The notes beneath the pieces were generated by a model, which had not been told where the DNA came from, did not search any database, and was given only the letters and a program-made list of their open reading frames with translations. This document shows, in pieces, positions 1 through 8,823 of a stretch of DNA of 64,000 bases; position 1 is the first letter of the stretch, and the number at the start of each line of letters is the position of its first letter. The stretch is from Lysobacterales bacterium. GTDB lineage: Bacteria; Pseudomonadota; Gammaproteobacteria; Xanthomonadales; Marinicellaceae. The translations under genes and the position numbers were made by a program. The stretch lies in assembly GCA_026982315.1 (NCBI GenBank), contig JALSHI010000014.1, positions 1 to 64,000 of the forward strand, in the 5' to 3' direction.

Positions 1-1
1 G

Positions 2-232
2 GTCGGCGCACTGCACCACGGCGAACACGGCCTGCTCGACGCGCTGGATATCCACCACGGCCTGCCGTGCATATACGACATGGCCAACAAACAGCTTATC
101 AGCTTTATCCCCATCAATATCGGCGGCCGTTTGCTGGCCGTCCTGCACGGACGGCCGGTGTTTTCGGGCACCATTTTCAGGGACCTGGTTTGGACGCTAT
201 GGGACCGCTACGGTTCCAAGCCTCCTGATTGA
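2..232 (+). CDS. C-terminal end of an unrecognised protein (partial)
   Basis: An open frame runs in from the left edge and stops at a TGA at 230-232, giving 76 residues. The visible end contains IPINIGGRLLAVLHGRP and finishes RYGSKPPD. I do not recognise the family. It lies 64 bases upstream of a Roadblock/LC7 gene on the same strand, so the two may be co-transcribed. Most of the gene is outside the window, so no function can be assigned. Confidence 0.55.
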   Translation, partial: VGALHHGEHGLLDALDIHHGLPCIYDMANKQLISFIPINIGGRLLAVLHGRPVFSGTIFRDLVWTLWDRYGSKPPD

Positions 233-296
233 TCCCATAACCCGCCCTGGCGAAACAGGGCATCCAACCATCGACATAAAGACTAAGGAGAAAACC

Positions 297-659
297 ATGA
301 GAACCGACGCTTTATCTGAAATACTGAGTGACTTGAACAGCTCTTCAGGCGATATCGAGGCTTCCGCCATCGTTTCGCGTGACGGCCTGATCATGGCCTC
401 GCTGCTGCCTTCCAATGTCGAGGAAGACCGCGTGGCAGCCATGAGCGCGGCGCTGCTGGCCCTAGGCGAACGCTCCGGCAAGGAAGTGGACCGTGGCGCG
501 CTGGACCAGATCATGATTACCGGGCAAAACGGCTTCATGCTCGTGCGCGACGCCGGCGAGGAAGCCGTACTGACCGTGCTGGCGAAAAAAGACGCCAAAC
601 TGGGGCTGGTCTTCCTGGACATTTCCCGGGCGGCCAAGGATATCGCAAAAATACTGTAG
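297..659 (+). CDS. Roadblock/LC7 domain protein
   Basis: A 120-residue protein that is a single Roadblock/LC7 domain. It has an N-terminal helix, the strand signature ASAIVSRDGLIMAS at about residues 22-35, a helix rich in Ala/Leu (AAMSAALLALGER), and a strand-turn-strand with LVRDAGEEAVLTVLA. In bacteria such proteins (MglB type) regulate small Ras-like GTPases or act as scaffolds. No GTPase gene is visible here, though one could lie left of the window. The start is an ATG with AAGGAG eight bases upstream (283-288). It is followed 84 bases later by a globin gene on the same strand. Confidence 0.85.
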   Translation: MRTDALSEILSDLNSSSGDIEASAIVSRDGLIMASLLPSNVEEDRVAAMSAALLALGERSGKEVDRGALDQIMITGQNGFMLVRDAGEEAVLTVLAKKDAKLGLVFLDISRAAKDIAKIL

Positions 660-743
660 ACAAGATACCAATGGAACATATCAAACATCACCATCCTTCC
701 GGACGCTGCACAGGAAGATGACAAAAACAGAGGACACATTCTC

Positions 744-1337
744 ATGACAACATTAGTCGATATTATGAACAACGTGTTTCAGGCCATGCCTGAAAACACT
801 CGATTCTCCGAAAGTGACGCACAAAAAATCCAGGAGAACTCGACTGTTCTCCTTGACCTTGGGGACGGGCTGATAAGCGGTTTCTACAATACCGTGTTTT
901 CTCACACAGCGACAGCGTCAGTATTCGAAGACAATGAACGTCCTATGCGGGAAAAGAGCCTGACCGATTGGTGGAAGCGAACCGTTAACGGCCCATTCAG
1001 TGACGAGTACTGGGCCTGGCAAACCTATGTGGGGCTACTACACATCAAACGTGGGGTTTCCAACCCCATGATGATGTCAATGTGGTCATGGATATTGGAC
1101 TACCTGAACAAAGAGCTGGTACAGGCCGGGCTTTCAGAAACAGAGACAAATGCCCTGGTCATGTCGTTCCAACGACTGTCCAGCACCACCTCGTCCCTGA
1201 TTGGGGACAGTGTGTTCCGGTTTTACCTGGAAGCGCTGATCAATGCGACTGGCTTCAAAAGCAGTTTGCTTGAACGCATGGTCAAAAACGAAATCGACCA
1301 GCTTTTGCAGGACAACGCACAATACCGCTTAACTTAG
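744..1337 (+). CDS. Protoglobin-domain haem protein (stand-alone globin sensor)
   Basis: A 197-residue all-helical protein resembling the protoglobin/globin-coupled-sensor domain. A Trp-rich stretch (TDWWKRTV, then EYWAWQTYVGLLHIKRG) leads to His100, which fits the proximal haem ligand of this family. No output domain (methyl-accepting, GGDEF or kinase) is fused, so any signal would have to pass to a partner. It probably binds O2, CO or NO in the cytoplasm. It follows a Roadblock gene on the same strand. The family assignment rests on the Trp/His pattern and length; haem binding is inferred. Confidence 0.75.
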   Translation: MTTLVDIMNNVFQAMPENTRFSESDAQKIQENSTVLLDLGDGLISGFYNTVFSHTATASVFEDNERPMREKSLTDWWKRTVNGPFSDEYWAWQTYVGLLHIKRGVSNPMMMSMWSWILDYLNKELVQAGLSETETNALVMSFQRLSSTTSSLIGDSVFRFYLEALINATGFKSSLLERMVKNEIDQLLQDNAQYRLT

Positions 1338-1522
1338 AGCTCACCAGCCATATGTCGAGTATCGAAGTTCCATTCAGTGCTTTGCCCTACAGTGGAGCAT
1401 ATCCGGTCAATGCGTACACCGGTCACCATCCAGGTCACCGTAGCCATAAACCACCGGTGTGACAGGTATCTTCGCTGCGCACATTAACTTTCAATACATT
1501 ACACAATTCTTTGGAGACAGCC

Positions 1523-1761
1523 ATGACTGTTCAAGACGCAGCCCAAATGAAAAAAACATCGCAACCATCAAAGAAAAAAGAAAAACCGGCGAGCTGTCGG
1601 TGGAAGGTTACTAAAAAGAGCTACTGCTGGTGCTCAGGGATCTGACCGACAGCCTCATTGACGAGATGGACAAGATCGAGGCCGCGGACGTGCGCTCGCA
1701 AATTCCGCTGCTGCTGGTGATCCTCGATGACCAGATCCAGGCTTTTGGTGAACGCGAATAA
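1523..1761 (+). pseudogene. Broken small gene beside tRNA-Arg
   Basis: An ATG at 1523 preceded by TTGGAGAC starts a frame that ends prematurely. The likely original protein continues in another frame (positions equal to 1 mod 3) as TIKEKRKTGELSVEGY, an in-frame TAA at 1612-1614, then KELLLVLRDLTDSLIDEM through to QAFGERE and a TAA at 1759-1761. So there is at least one frameshift near the start and one nonsense codon in an otherwise helical, acidic protein of about 75 residues. I do not recognise the family. The 185 bases before it (1338-1522) hold nothing I can identify. Confidence 0.55.
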
Positions 1762-1830
1762 AACGAACAACCACGCACAGCAAACCGAATCGTCGGCCAG
1801 GTTGAAAAAACAGGCTGGAAAATAAGACGA

Positions 1831-1907
1831 TGGTGCGCCCGGCAGGACTCGAACCTGCTACCTGCCGCTTAGGAGGCGGCCGCTCTATCCTGATGAGCTA
1901 CGGGCGC
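1831..1907 (-). tRNA. tRNA-Arg (anticodon CCT)
   Basis: Read on the minus strand, this folds as a full tRNA. The acceptor stem is GCGCCCG/CGGGCGC with discriminator A, there is a D-arm AGCTC...GAGC, and the anticodon stem GCCGC/GCGGC encloses loop CTCCTAA with anticodon CCT. The T-arm is CAGG-TTCGAGT-CCTG. The 3' CCA is encoded (TGG at 1831-1833 on the plus strand). It reads AGG codons. The accessory genes at 1-1761 abut its 3' end, the usual side for integration into tRNA genes. Confidence 0.97.
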
Positions 1908-2026
1908 ATCGCTGAAACGTTGTACCGTCCTGCCGCACGCTACGCGTGCACGGCAGAATTTTAGCATAGCCAGCCCCGGATCGATTCAGGCACTGGGCTC
2001 TTTATGTAATCCCTGCGTCTGTCGCC

Positions 2027-2623
2027 TTAATCGAGGGTGCGAATATTGCGGATGATCTGGCGGGAGATTTGTCGCCGGGAATAGTTGGCCTGCTCGTCCA
2101 GCTCGCCAATCAGGTCGTGACGTATGGCCACGGTAAGCCGGGCTAGCGCCTGGTTAATCAGGTCTTCTTCCTGATCGTGAATGGTGTCGTCTTCGGTGGC
2201 GGAGGAAAACACTTCGAGAAAATCGTGATATTGCTTGAGAACCTCCGGGTTGGCCACTAATGCCAGTTTATGCGTCAGAAACTGGAGTTCAATATCATCC
2301 TCATGGCTGGTTTTGCCCCGTCGCATCACCGCCTCCAGATGCTCGAGAAACTCCATGTAAATTCGGGTTTTCAAATCCAGAAACTTGATATTGCCTTCTT
2401 TTCTTAACTCGACTTCGGTTTGTTTGTTCAGCAATAAGGCTGTCACCAGCACCGTGGCAATCACCCCCAGAATGACCAGCACAACCTCCTGGGTGAAGGG
2501 AAATTCATTCGCCACATAATATTCGTAGCGGAGAAAAATGAAACCGCCCACCACCAGAACAGCGGCCAGAAAAAAGTAAATAAGGTTTTCTCTGCGAAGT
2601 TTCTTTAAGGTCTGCTGGTGCAT
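2027..2623 (-). CDS. Two-TM membrane protein of unknown function
   Basis: A 198-residue protein with two hydrophobic helices: about residues 15-32 (YFFLAAVLVVGGFIFL) and about 46-66 (EVVLVILGVIATVLVTALLL). A cytoplasmic, acidic, helical region of about 130 residues follows, with an HEDDIELQFLTHKL segment and a basic tail (RRQISRQIIRNIR). It has no motif I recognise. It stands alone between tRNA-Arg and a DUF1931 gene on the same strand, separated from the latter by a clear terminator. The function is unknown. Confidence 0.7.
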   Translation of the reverse strand: MHQQTLKKLRRENLIYFFLAAVLVVGGFIFLRYEYYVANEFPFTQEVVLVILGVIATVLVTALLLNKQTEVELRKEGNIKFLDLKTRIYMEFLEHLEAVMRRGKTSHEDDIELQFLTHKLALVANPEVLKQYHDFLEVFSSATEDDTIHDQEEDLINQALARLTVAIRHDLIGELDEQANYSRRQISRQIIRNIRTLD

Positions 2624-2673
2624 ACTGGATCCTTTTTCTCCATGGTATCAGGCCTGCAATGAATGACAAGCAC

Positions 2674-2702
2674 AAAAAAACCCGCCAGCATTAACTGGCG
2701 GG
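2674..2702 (-). terminator. Rho-independent terminator after the DUF1931 gene
   Basis: A perfect 8-bp stem CCCGCCAG/CTGGCGGG (2681-2688 with 2695-2702) has a 6-nt loop. On the minus strand it is followed by a run of seven T (2674-2680). It lies 23 bases downstream of the DUF1931 stop codon. There are also five T on the plus strand, so it could work in both directions. Confidence 0.85.
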
Positions 2703-2725
2703 TTTTTGCCGAGAGCACTGTATCC

Positions 2726-3172
2726 TTACAGCAGAATCTGATAAATATTTTCGACTTTTTCCCACTCTTCCGTGCCGGGGTTTTTCAGGTGCGGATCCAC
2801 CACTTTGAATACTTTTGCCAGACTCACCGTGATACCACCGGTGATTTCCGGAATCTTCTTTTCCAGGTTTTCGCTATAGGGCAAATCCATGGGGGGTAGT
2901 TTGGACAGGCTGTCCAGTATCTCGGACACTGACAACGCTTCGTCCATGGCGCGAAATTCGTGGATATTTTCCTGCAGGCCCTTTGTTACCGGCACATCAA
3001 TCCAGTCGATAACCGGACGGCCATTGGCCTTGGCCTTGCTTTGCGCCAGCAGGAGCAAATCATACAAACGCTCGTTGACAAAGTCATCCAGCCGTTTAAT
3101 ATCACTTTTGTCAATATCCAGTGAAGCCGCTTCGCGGAACAGTTTTTCGAATTGTTTCACTCCCATTACCAT
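2726..3172 (-). CDS. DUF1931 family histone-fold protein
   Basis: A 148-residue protein of the DUF1931 family. Members contain two histone folds in one chain, as in the Aquifex Aq_328 structure known for this family. The first fold includes KQFEKLFREAASLDI and a NERLYDLLLLAQSKAKANGR helix followed by a strand-like IDWIDVPVT. The second half is more diverged. The cellular role is not established; DNA binding has been proposed from the fold. The ATG at 3172 has AGGAG nine bases upstream; a second ATG lies two codons in (3166). It is monocistronic, bounded by terminators on both sides. Confidence 0.85.
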   Translation of the reverse strand: MVMGVKQFEKLFREAASLDIDKSDIKRLDDFVNERLYDLLLLAQSKAKANGRPVIDWIDVPVTKGLQENIHEFRAMDEALSVSEILDSLSKLPPMDLPYSENLEKKIPEITGGITVSLAKVFKVVDPHLKNPGTEEWEKVENIYQILL

Positions 3173-3220
3173 TGCTTTTCTCCTGTTTTCAGTGATAAAA
3201 ATAATCAGTCAATCGTTATA

Positions 3221-3249
3221 AAAAAACAGAGCCCACTAACGGGGCTCTG
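3221..3249 (-). terminator. Rho-independent terminator after the HdeD-family gene
   Basis: Stem CAGAGCCC/GGGCTCTG (3227-3234 with 3242-3249), loop of 7, followed on the minus strand by six T (3221-3226). It lies 24 bases downstream of the HdeD-family stop codon and separates that gene from the DUF1931 gene. Confidence 0.85.
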
Positions 3250-3273
3250 CGCTCATTTTTTCAACCAGGGGGA

Positions 3274-3873
3274 TTAAGCAGCTGTTTCCGCTGCCTGGAT
3301 CGCATTGCGAGCCGCAATGGCTGTGGCGATCAGGAACCAGCCGTTCATCAGCAATTCAATGGCGAAAAACAGGCCCGGCGCCCAAATGCCGGAAATGGGC
3401 CAATCCATAATCAAAATCACGGCAATGGCGATATCAATCAGGCCAGAAACCACCGGCCATACCCAAGCCCAGCCGTTTTTGCGTTGCTGAAACCCAAAAA
3501 CAATGCGGATCACACCAATGGCCAGAAACAGTGAGGCCATGACCAGTGTTAAACCTGCCGCTGCGGCTGGCGGGTTAAACAAAGCCACTCCACCGCCAAT
3601 AATGTAAACAATGGCGACCAGAATGTTGACGATTTTACCTTTCCAGCTCTTTTCTCCGGCGCTGAATGTGGATACCAGTTGGACAATACCCGCGGCCATC
3701 AAAAAAGCGCCAAACACCATGGCCACGCCGATGGAATAAATTGGCGCCCAGATAATACCCATGGTGCCCAAAACCACCATCAGTACGCCCAAAGTCATTA
3801 ACACACCCCAGTTAATCGGCAGTTCGCCGGTGATGTGCGCCTGGATTTTTTCTCTTACAGTTTGTGCTGTCAT
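3274..3873 (-). CDS. HdeD-family (DUF308) membrane protein
   Basis: A 199-residue inner-membrane protein with six hydrophobic helices in three pairs, the DUF308 repeat pattern of HdeD. Visible segments include VLMTLGVLMVVLGTMGIIW, IGVAMVFGAFLMAAGIVQLV, IVNILVAIVYIIGGGVALF and LTLVMASLFLAIGVIRIVF. HdeD of Escherichia coli is linked to acid resistance at high cell density; here the role is inferred only from the family. The start at 3873 is chosen over a longer frame because AAGGGAG lies nine bases upstream and the extra N-terminal 56 residues look non-coding. It has its own terminator. Confidence 0.87.
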   Translation of the reverse strand: MTAQTVREKIQAHITGELPINWGVLMTLGVLMVVLGTMGIIWAPIYSIGVAMVFGAFLMAAGIVQLVSTFSAGEKSWKGKIVNILVAIVYIIGGGVALFNPPAAAAGLTLVMASLFLAIGVIRIVFGFQQRKNGWAWVWPVVSGLIDIAIAVILIMDWPISGIWAPGLFFAIELLMNGWFLIATAIAARNAIQAAETAA

Positions 3874-4024
3874 CAAGTCTCTCCCTTGTGAGTTGTGGTT
3901 ATAAACATAAAAGCAAATTGCGATGATGCGCCGGCGCGAGTTACTAGCCAGGCGCCGATATACTCTGTGATATGCGGACAGGGGCGCGGAATTCAAGGGA
4001 AAAAGCAAAAAATGACCGAACGGA

Positions 4025-4396
4025 TTATTCCGCCAGTTCAATTCCTACAAAGAAAGCCACAAAGCAGCTCAGTATGGTCGCCAGTGCATAGATGATCGCC
4101 TTGCCGGCCTGGCCATGCTCAAACATCAAACCCGCTTCCAGGGAAAAGGAAGACCAGGTGGTCAATGCGCCAAGAAAGCCCATCATCACAAACAACCGCA
4201 GGTTTTCATTGCCCAATGCCCGATCCACCAGCCAGGCATAGACCATGCCCATCAGCAAGCAGCCGATCACATTGACGGTATAAGTCGCCAGTGGCACCGG
4301 CCTTTCAAAGACCCAGTGAAAAAGGCGGAAATTCAGATAACGCAAACTGGAGCCCAAAGCCCCGCCCGCGGCCACCATCAGTAATTGTTTAATCAT
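4025..4396 (-). CDS. crcB: CrcB/Fluc fluoride ion channel
   Basis: A 123-residue four-helix membrane protein of the CrcB/Fluc family, which forms dual-topology dimers that export fluoride. Diagnostic segments are GGALGSSLRY near the N-terminus, the asparagine-bearing TYTVNVIGCLLMG helix, and the GFLGALTTWSSFSLE motif with the Na+-site/track residues. The ATG at 4396 lies inside the end of rarA (8-nt overlap in the string ATGATTAA), so translation is probably coupled. No fluoride riboswitch is visible, so expression likely follows rarA. Confidence 0.93.
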   Translation of the reverse strand: MIKQLLMVAAGGALGSSLRYLNFRLFHWVFERPVPLATYTVNVIGCLLMGMVYAWLVDRALGNENLRLFVMMGFLGALTTWSSFSLEAGLMFEHGQAGKAIIYALATILSCFVAFFVGIELAE

Positions 4397-5666
4397 GACG
4401 TTTGCTCCGGATACGTTGTAAACGCTCACCTATTTTCACTTCCAGGCCACTGGGTTTTGGCTGGTAATACACTTTTTCGCCCATTTCTTCAGGAAAGCCG
4501 CGCTGGGAAAAGGCTACGCCTTCGGTATGGTCATGGTCGTACTGATAGCCTTTGCCATAGCCCTGTTGTTTCATCAGGGCGGTGGGGGCATTGCGCAAAT
4601 GCAGGGGAACCGGCTGGGAGCCATATTGCCGAACGTCTGCCTGCGCCTGCTTGAACGCGCTGTAAACCGCGTTGCTTTTGGGGCAAGAGGCCAAATAGGT
4701 GACCGCCTGAGCCAACAGCACATCGCCTTCGGGCGAGCCCAGTCGTTGCCAGCCTTCCCAGGCATGCAGGCATAGGCTCAAGGCGCGCGGATCAGCATTA
4801 CCAATGTCCTCACTGGCCATGCGCACCAGCCTGCGGGCAATGTACCGTGGATCACAACCACCGTCCAGCATGCGCGCCAGCCAGTAAAGGGCGGCATCGG
4901 GATTGGAGCTGCGCACACATTTGTGCAAGGCGGAAATCTGCTCGTAAAACACATCGCCATGACGATCAAAGCGGCGTTGCTGTCCGGCAACCACCTGAGT
5001 CACAGCTTCATCGGTGATAACGCCATCATGGTTCAGACTGGCTAAAATTTCCAGAAAAACCAGAAGCTTCCGGGCATCACCATCGGCGGCCTGCACCAGG
5101 GATTGTTTCTGTGCCACACTCAAACGCAGTTGTTGCTCACCCAACCCGTTTTGGCTGTCTGTCAGGGCGCGCTCCAGCAATGCCATCAGGGCCTTGTCAT
5201 CCAGTGGTTTGAGCACATAAACCCGCGCCCGTGACAATAATGCGTTATTGAGCGCAAATGACGGGTTTTCGGTGGTGGCGCCAATGAGTGCGATCAGGCC
5301 GCTTTCCATATGTGGTAAAAAGGCATCCTGCTGGGCCTTGTTAAAACGGTGAATTTCATCCACAAACAAAACCGTTAGAAAGCCTTCTGCGCGATTGTGT
5401 TCGGCCTGCTTGATGGCTTTGCGAATATCTGCCACGCCGGACAGAATCGCCGAAAGGGTCAGCCAGCGGGCCTTGGCTTCCCGGGCAATAATGCGCGCCA
5501 GTGTGGTTTTTCCTGTGCCCGGCGGCCCCCACAGGATCATGCTATGAATTTGGCCAGCGGCCAGGCTGGCGGCAATGGGCTTGTCCGGCGCCGTCAGATG
5601 CGCCTGGCCCAGCACCTGGGACAGTGTTTGCGGACGCATGCGGTCGGCCAGTGGCTGATAGCTCAT
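4389..5666 (-). CDS. rarA: Replication-associated recombination protein A (RarA/MgsA)
   Basis: A 425-residue AAA+ ATPase of the RarA/MgsA/WRNIP1 family, which acts at stalled replication forks with SSB. Walker A GPPGTGKT is at residues 47-54, Walker B LFVDEIHRF near 100-108, and sensor 1 GATTENPSF near 128-136. The C-terminal tetramerisation region includes DPRYIARRLVRMASEDIG and the family's typical ending with NAPTALMKQQGYGKGYQY. It begins 5 bases after lolA stops, and crcB overlaps its end. The order ftsK-lolA-rarA is common in gammaproteobacteria. Confidence 0.96.
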   Translation of the reverse strand: MSYQPLADRMRPQTLSQVLGQAHLTAPDKPIAASLAAGQIHSMILWGPPGTGKTTLARIIAREAKARWLTLSAILSGVADIRKAIKQAEHNRAEGFLTVLFVDEIHRFNKAQQDAFLPHMESGLIALIGATTENPSFALNNALLSRARVYVLKPLDDKALMALLERALTDSQNGLGEQQLRLSVAQKQSLVQAADGDARKLLVFLEILASLNHDGVITDEAVTQVVAGQQRRFDRHGDVFYEQISALHKCVRSSNPDAALYWLARMLDGGCDPRYIARRLVRMASEDIGNADPRALSLCLHAWEGWQRLGSPEGDVLLAQAVTYLASCPKSNAVYSAFKQAQADVRQYGSQPVPLHLRNAPTALMKQQGYGKGYQYDHDHTEGVAFSQRGFPEEMGEKVYYQPKPSGLEVKIGERLQRIRSKRHD

Positions 5667-5671
5667 AACCG

Positions 5672-6463
5672 TTAAAATTCGCCACCGGCAGGCTGGTCGC
5701 GCACCACATCGACCCCTTCAGGCGGGTCAAAATGAAACAAACTGCTGTCAAGGGAAGGGTTGCGTTGGATCTGGTCAAACTCGAACACCACCGTCTGATT
5801 GAGATTATCGAGCATATGAATACGCAGTAATTGGCCGGTTTTTTCGTTGATGCCCAGCCACACCTGTTGAACATTGTTAGCTGGCTTTAGCGGCAGGATT
5901 TTGACCCACAACAAACCGTCTCTTTGCTCGCTGGCGGCCAGGCGGTAGTGCGTGTCAATCAGGTCGGGATTAAAAAGAACATAAATTGGGCTGCTGTCCT
6001 GGTTTTGCGGCTTGATTGTCAGTTGCTCCAAATCGGGATCAAAAATCAGAATCTCATCCCCGGTGGCAATAATCAGTTGCTCTTGTGGCTGACGGTAGTG
6101 CCAGCGGAATTTATTCGGCGCTTGCAGGGCAACCGTGCCGGTATTGATATCTTCATGCCGACCATCAGGCCCAAGCTGATACTGGCGAAAATCCGCTTTT
6201 AGACTGCTCAAGCCCTGACTCAAGCCCTGGAGCACACCGCGAGCATGCGCCAAGGACGCACTCGACGCACTCTTGGAAGGCGCCGTGGCTATCGACGTGG
6301 CAGCCGCCGGCTGATTTTCGGGAGACTTATCTGTGTTATCCATAGGCTGCGGGGACGCCTGGCTGGCCGTTTCTGTCACGCCTGCGGCCATTAACCAGCC
6401 GGAAAAGACTAACACGCCTGCGCCTGTCACTAAGCGGCTCAAAAGAAGTCGCGGTTTTTCCAT
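5672..6463 (-). CDS. lolA: Outer-membrane lipoprotein carrier LolA
   Basis: LolA carries lipoproteins across the periplasm from LolCDE to LolB. The family core starts near residue 75 (LQGLSQGLSSLKADFRQYQ) and includes the characteristic PNKFRWHYRQPQEQLIIATG, VWIFDPDL-like EILIFDPDLEQ and FHFDPPEGVDVV near the C-terminus. At 263 residues it is about 60 longer than usual. The extra part is a low-complexity Ala/Ser/Thr/Pro segment (about 28-70) between the signal peptide (SRLVTGAGVLVFSGWLMAA) and the domain. It lies between ftsK and rarA. Confidence 0.93.
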   Translation of the reverse strand: MEKPRLLLSRLVTGAGVLVFSGWLMAAGVTETASQASPQPMDNTDKSPENQPAAATSIATAPSKSASSASLAHARGVLQGLSQGLSSLKADFRQYQLGPDGRHEDINTGTVALQAPNKFRWHYRQPQEQLIIATGDEILIFDPDLEQLTIKPQNQDSSPIYVLFNPDLIDTHYRLAASEQRDGLLWVKILPLKPANNVQQVWLGINEKTGQLLRIHMLDNLNQTVVFEFDQIQRNPSLDSSLFHFDPPEGVDVVRDQPAGGEF

Positions 6464-6540
6464 GGTGACCCTCCTGTCGTTGAAAGTGGTTCAGCATAGC
6501 GCAAAAAGGTGAACCATGAATGAATCAGGCCGCGCACCGC

Positions 6541-8823
6541 TCAATGGTCATCAGAAGGCGGTGGCGGCGCCAGAACCTCACGGGCGCCATTATGGCCCGG
6601 CGCGCTGACCACGCCATTTTCCTGCATTTCCTCTACAATCCGGGCCGCCCGGTTGTAGCCAATACGCAAACGCCGCTGCACATAGGAAATGGAAGCCTTA
6701 CGGCTTTCTGTCACCACGAATACAGCCTTGTCATACAGGTCGTCGGTGTCTCCTTCAGGTTTTTCCGGCAACCCGTTATCCCCCACCATCTGGCCGTCAT
6801 CGGTCATTTGCACCGCATCCAGTATGCCATCCACATAGGCTGGCTGGTGATGCCGTTGCAAGTATTTCACCACCGCATGCACTTCGTGGTCATCCACAAA
6901 GGCGCCATGCACCCGTTCTGGTACGGCCTTGCCCGGCGGCAAATACAACATGTCGCCATGACCCAGCAGTTGCTCGGCACCGGCCTGATCAAGAATGGTG
7001 CGTGAGTCAATCTTGGAAGAAACCTGAAAAGCAATGCGCGTGGGGATATTGGCCTTGATTAAACCGGTAATCACGTCAACAGACGGCCGCTGGGTGGCCA
7101 GCACCAGGTGAATGCCTGCCGCACGCGCTTTTTGCGCCAAACGGGCAATAAGTTCTTCCACCTTTTTGCCAACAATCATCATCATGTCGGCAAATTCGTC
7201 AATCACCACCACGATGGCAGGCAGGGTTTCCAGTTCTGCGGCGGTTTCGCCAGGTGCGGCGCCTGCGGCTTCGAAAAACGGTTCCGTCAACGGTTCTCCG
7301 GCGGCGCGCGCCTGCTTGACCTTGCGGTTATAACCGGCCAGGTTACGCACACCCAGCGCGGACATCAGGCGATAGCGGCGTTCCATTTCGCCCACACACC
7401 AGCGCAGGGCATTGGCCGCTTCTTTCATGTCGGTGACCACCGGCGCCAACAGATGGGGAATCCCCTCATACACGGACAATTCCAGCATTTTCGGGTCCAC
7501 CAGAATCAGCTTGACCTCATCAGGTGTGGCTTTATACAGCAAGCTGATCAACATGGCATTGACCGCCACTGACTTGCCCGAGCCGGTGGTGCCTGCCACC
7601 AATAAATGCGGCATTTTGGCGATATCCACCACCACGGGGCTACCGGAAATATCCTTGCCCAGCCCCAGCGACAACGGCGAACGCGCTTTGTCAAAATCCA
7701 CAGAGCGTAAAATTTCGCTCAAATAGACAATTTCCCGGTTGGTGTTGGGAATCTCCAGGCCGATATAGGGCTTGCCGGGAATCACATCCACCACGCGCAC
7801 ACTCACAACCGACAAACCACGGGCAATATCCTTGGCCAAATTGACAATCTGGCTGACTTTCACGCCCGGGGCCGGCTCCAGTTCAAAACGGGTCACCACC
7901 GGGCCGGGCAATACGCCCACCACTTTGACTTCCACCTTGAAGTCGGCCAGCTTCATTTCCACCTGGCGGGACAAGATCTCCAACTCTTCCTGGGAATAGC
8001 CCTCTTGCTGGGCGGGGGGATCATCCAGCAAACTCAATGGCGGCAATTTGCCCGTGGGCAAGGTTTCAAACAAAGGAATTTGCTTTTCCACCACCGCCCG
8101 CTTGCTGACTTCAACGGTGGATTTGGCCGGCTCGATAACCGGCGGTGTGCGCTGTTGCTGCTTGCGGGTATCCACTTGCCGCACAATTTCCCGCTCCGCC
8201 CGGGCCCGGCGGCCTGCGCGCCAGTCCTGCCACCGGCCTTTCAGACTGCCCAGCCATTTCAGACCGGCCAGTGTCCACTGGCCCACCTTGTCGACAAGCG
8301 CAATCCAGGACAAGCCGGTAAACAGGGTAATGCCAGCCAGAAAGGCGGCCATCAGAATCAACGTGGCTCCCAGCAGTCCAAAGGCCGAGTGCAGGGCCAC
8401 ACCCACAATTTCACCCAGAATACCGCCACCGGAAAAGGGCTGTTGGCCAGTATCCACATAGTAATGCGCCAGCGCGGTACCCGCCAGCAGAGCCGACACA
8501 AAGCCCCCCAACTTGATGGCCGTATCCAGCCAGGTGAGTTCCTCGACTTCAGGCTGACGATACAATCGCCAGGCCATAAAAATCAGTCCCAAAGGAATAA
8601 GATAGGCCAGATAACCAAACAGATGAAGCAGAAAATCCGCCAGCCAGGCGCCGCTCACGCCGCCCAGATTACGGATGTGCGTCACTTCAGAGGCAGCAAA
8701 GGAACCGGGATCCCGAGGATCATAACTGAACAGGGAAAGCAGCACATAAGCCGCCACAGGCACCAGTATAAACAAGGCGCTTTCACGCAGGCGGTTACGA
8801 ATATGTCCAGAAAGCCGGCTCAA
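6541..8823 (-). CDS. ftsK: DNA translocase FtsK
   Basis: A 760-residue FtsK: four N-terminal membrane helices (about residues 18-33, 63-86, 105-120 and 147-176), a short linker (about 200-280), and the motor with Walker A GTTGSGKS at 411-418. Walker B ([12 protein letters not shown]) lies near 540. The C-terminal gamma winged helix ([23 protein letters not shown]) reads KOPS. FtsK couples chromosome dimer resolution by XerCD to septation. The start is TTG, not ATG: GAGGA lies six bases upstream (8830-8834 on the plus strand) and there is no in-frame ATG until codon 83. Confidence 0.97.
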   Translation of the reverse strand: MSRLSGHIRNRLRESALFILVPVAAYVLLSLFSYDPRDPGSFAASEVTHIRNLGGVSGAWLADFLLHLFGYLAYLIPLGLIFMAWRLYRQPEVEELTWLDTAIKLGGFVSALLAGTALAHYYVDTGQQPFSGGGILGEIVGVALHSAFGLLGATLILMAAFLAGITLFTGLSWIALVDKVGQWTLAGLKWLGSLKGRWQDWRAGRRARAEREIVRQVDTRKQQQRTPPVIEPAKSTVEVSKRAVVEKQIPLFETLPTGKLPPLSLLDDPPAQQEGYSQEELEILSRQVEMKLADFKVEVKVVGVLPGPVVTRFELEPAPGVKVSQIVNLAKDIARGLSVVSVRVVDVIPGKPYIGLEIPNTNREIVYLSEILRSVDFDKARSPLSLGLGKDISGSPVVVDIAKMPHLLVAGTTGSGKSVAVNAMLISLLYKATPDEVKLILVDPKMLELSVYEGIPHLLAPVVTDMKEAANALRWCVGEMERRYRLMSALGVRNLAGYNRKVKQARAAGEPLTEPFFEAAGAAPGETAAELETLPAIVVVIDEFADMMMIVGKKVEELIARLAQKARAAGIHLVLATQRPSVDVITGLIKANIPTRIAFQVSSKIDSRTILDQAGAEQLLGHGDMLYLPPGKAVPERVHGAFVDDHEVHAVVKYLQRHHQPAYVDGILDAVQMTDDGQMVGDNGLPEKPEGDTDDLYDKAVFVVTESRKASISYVQRRLRIGYNRAARIVEEMQENGVVSAPGHNGAREVLAPPPPSDDH

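Noticed and set aside
1930-1956. A bulged hairpin CTGCCG-CACGC...GCGTG-CGGCAG upstream of tRNA-Arg
   Set aside because: It has a bulge and no T-run in the needed direction; it may be chance.
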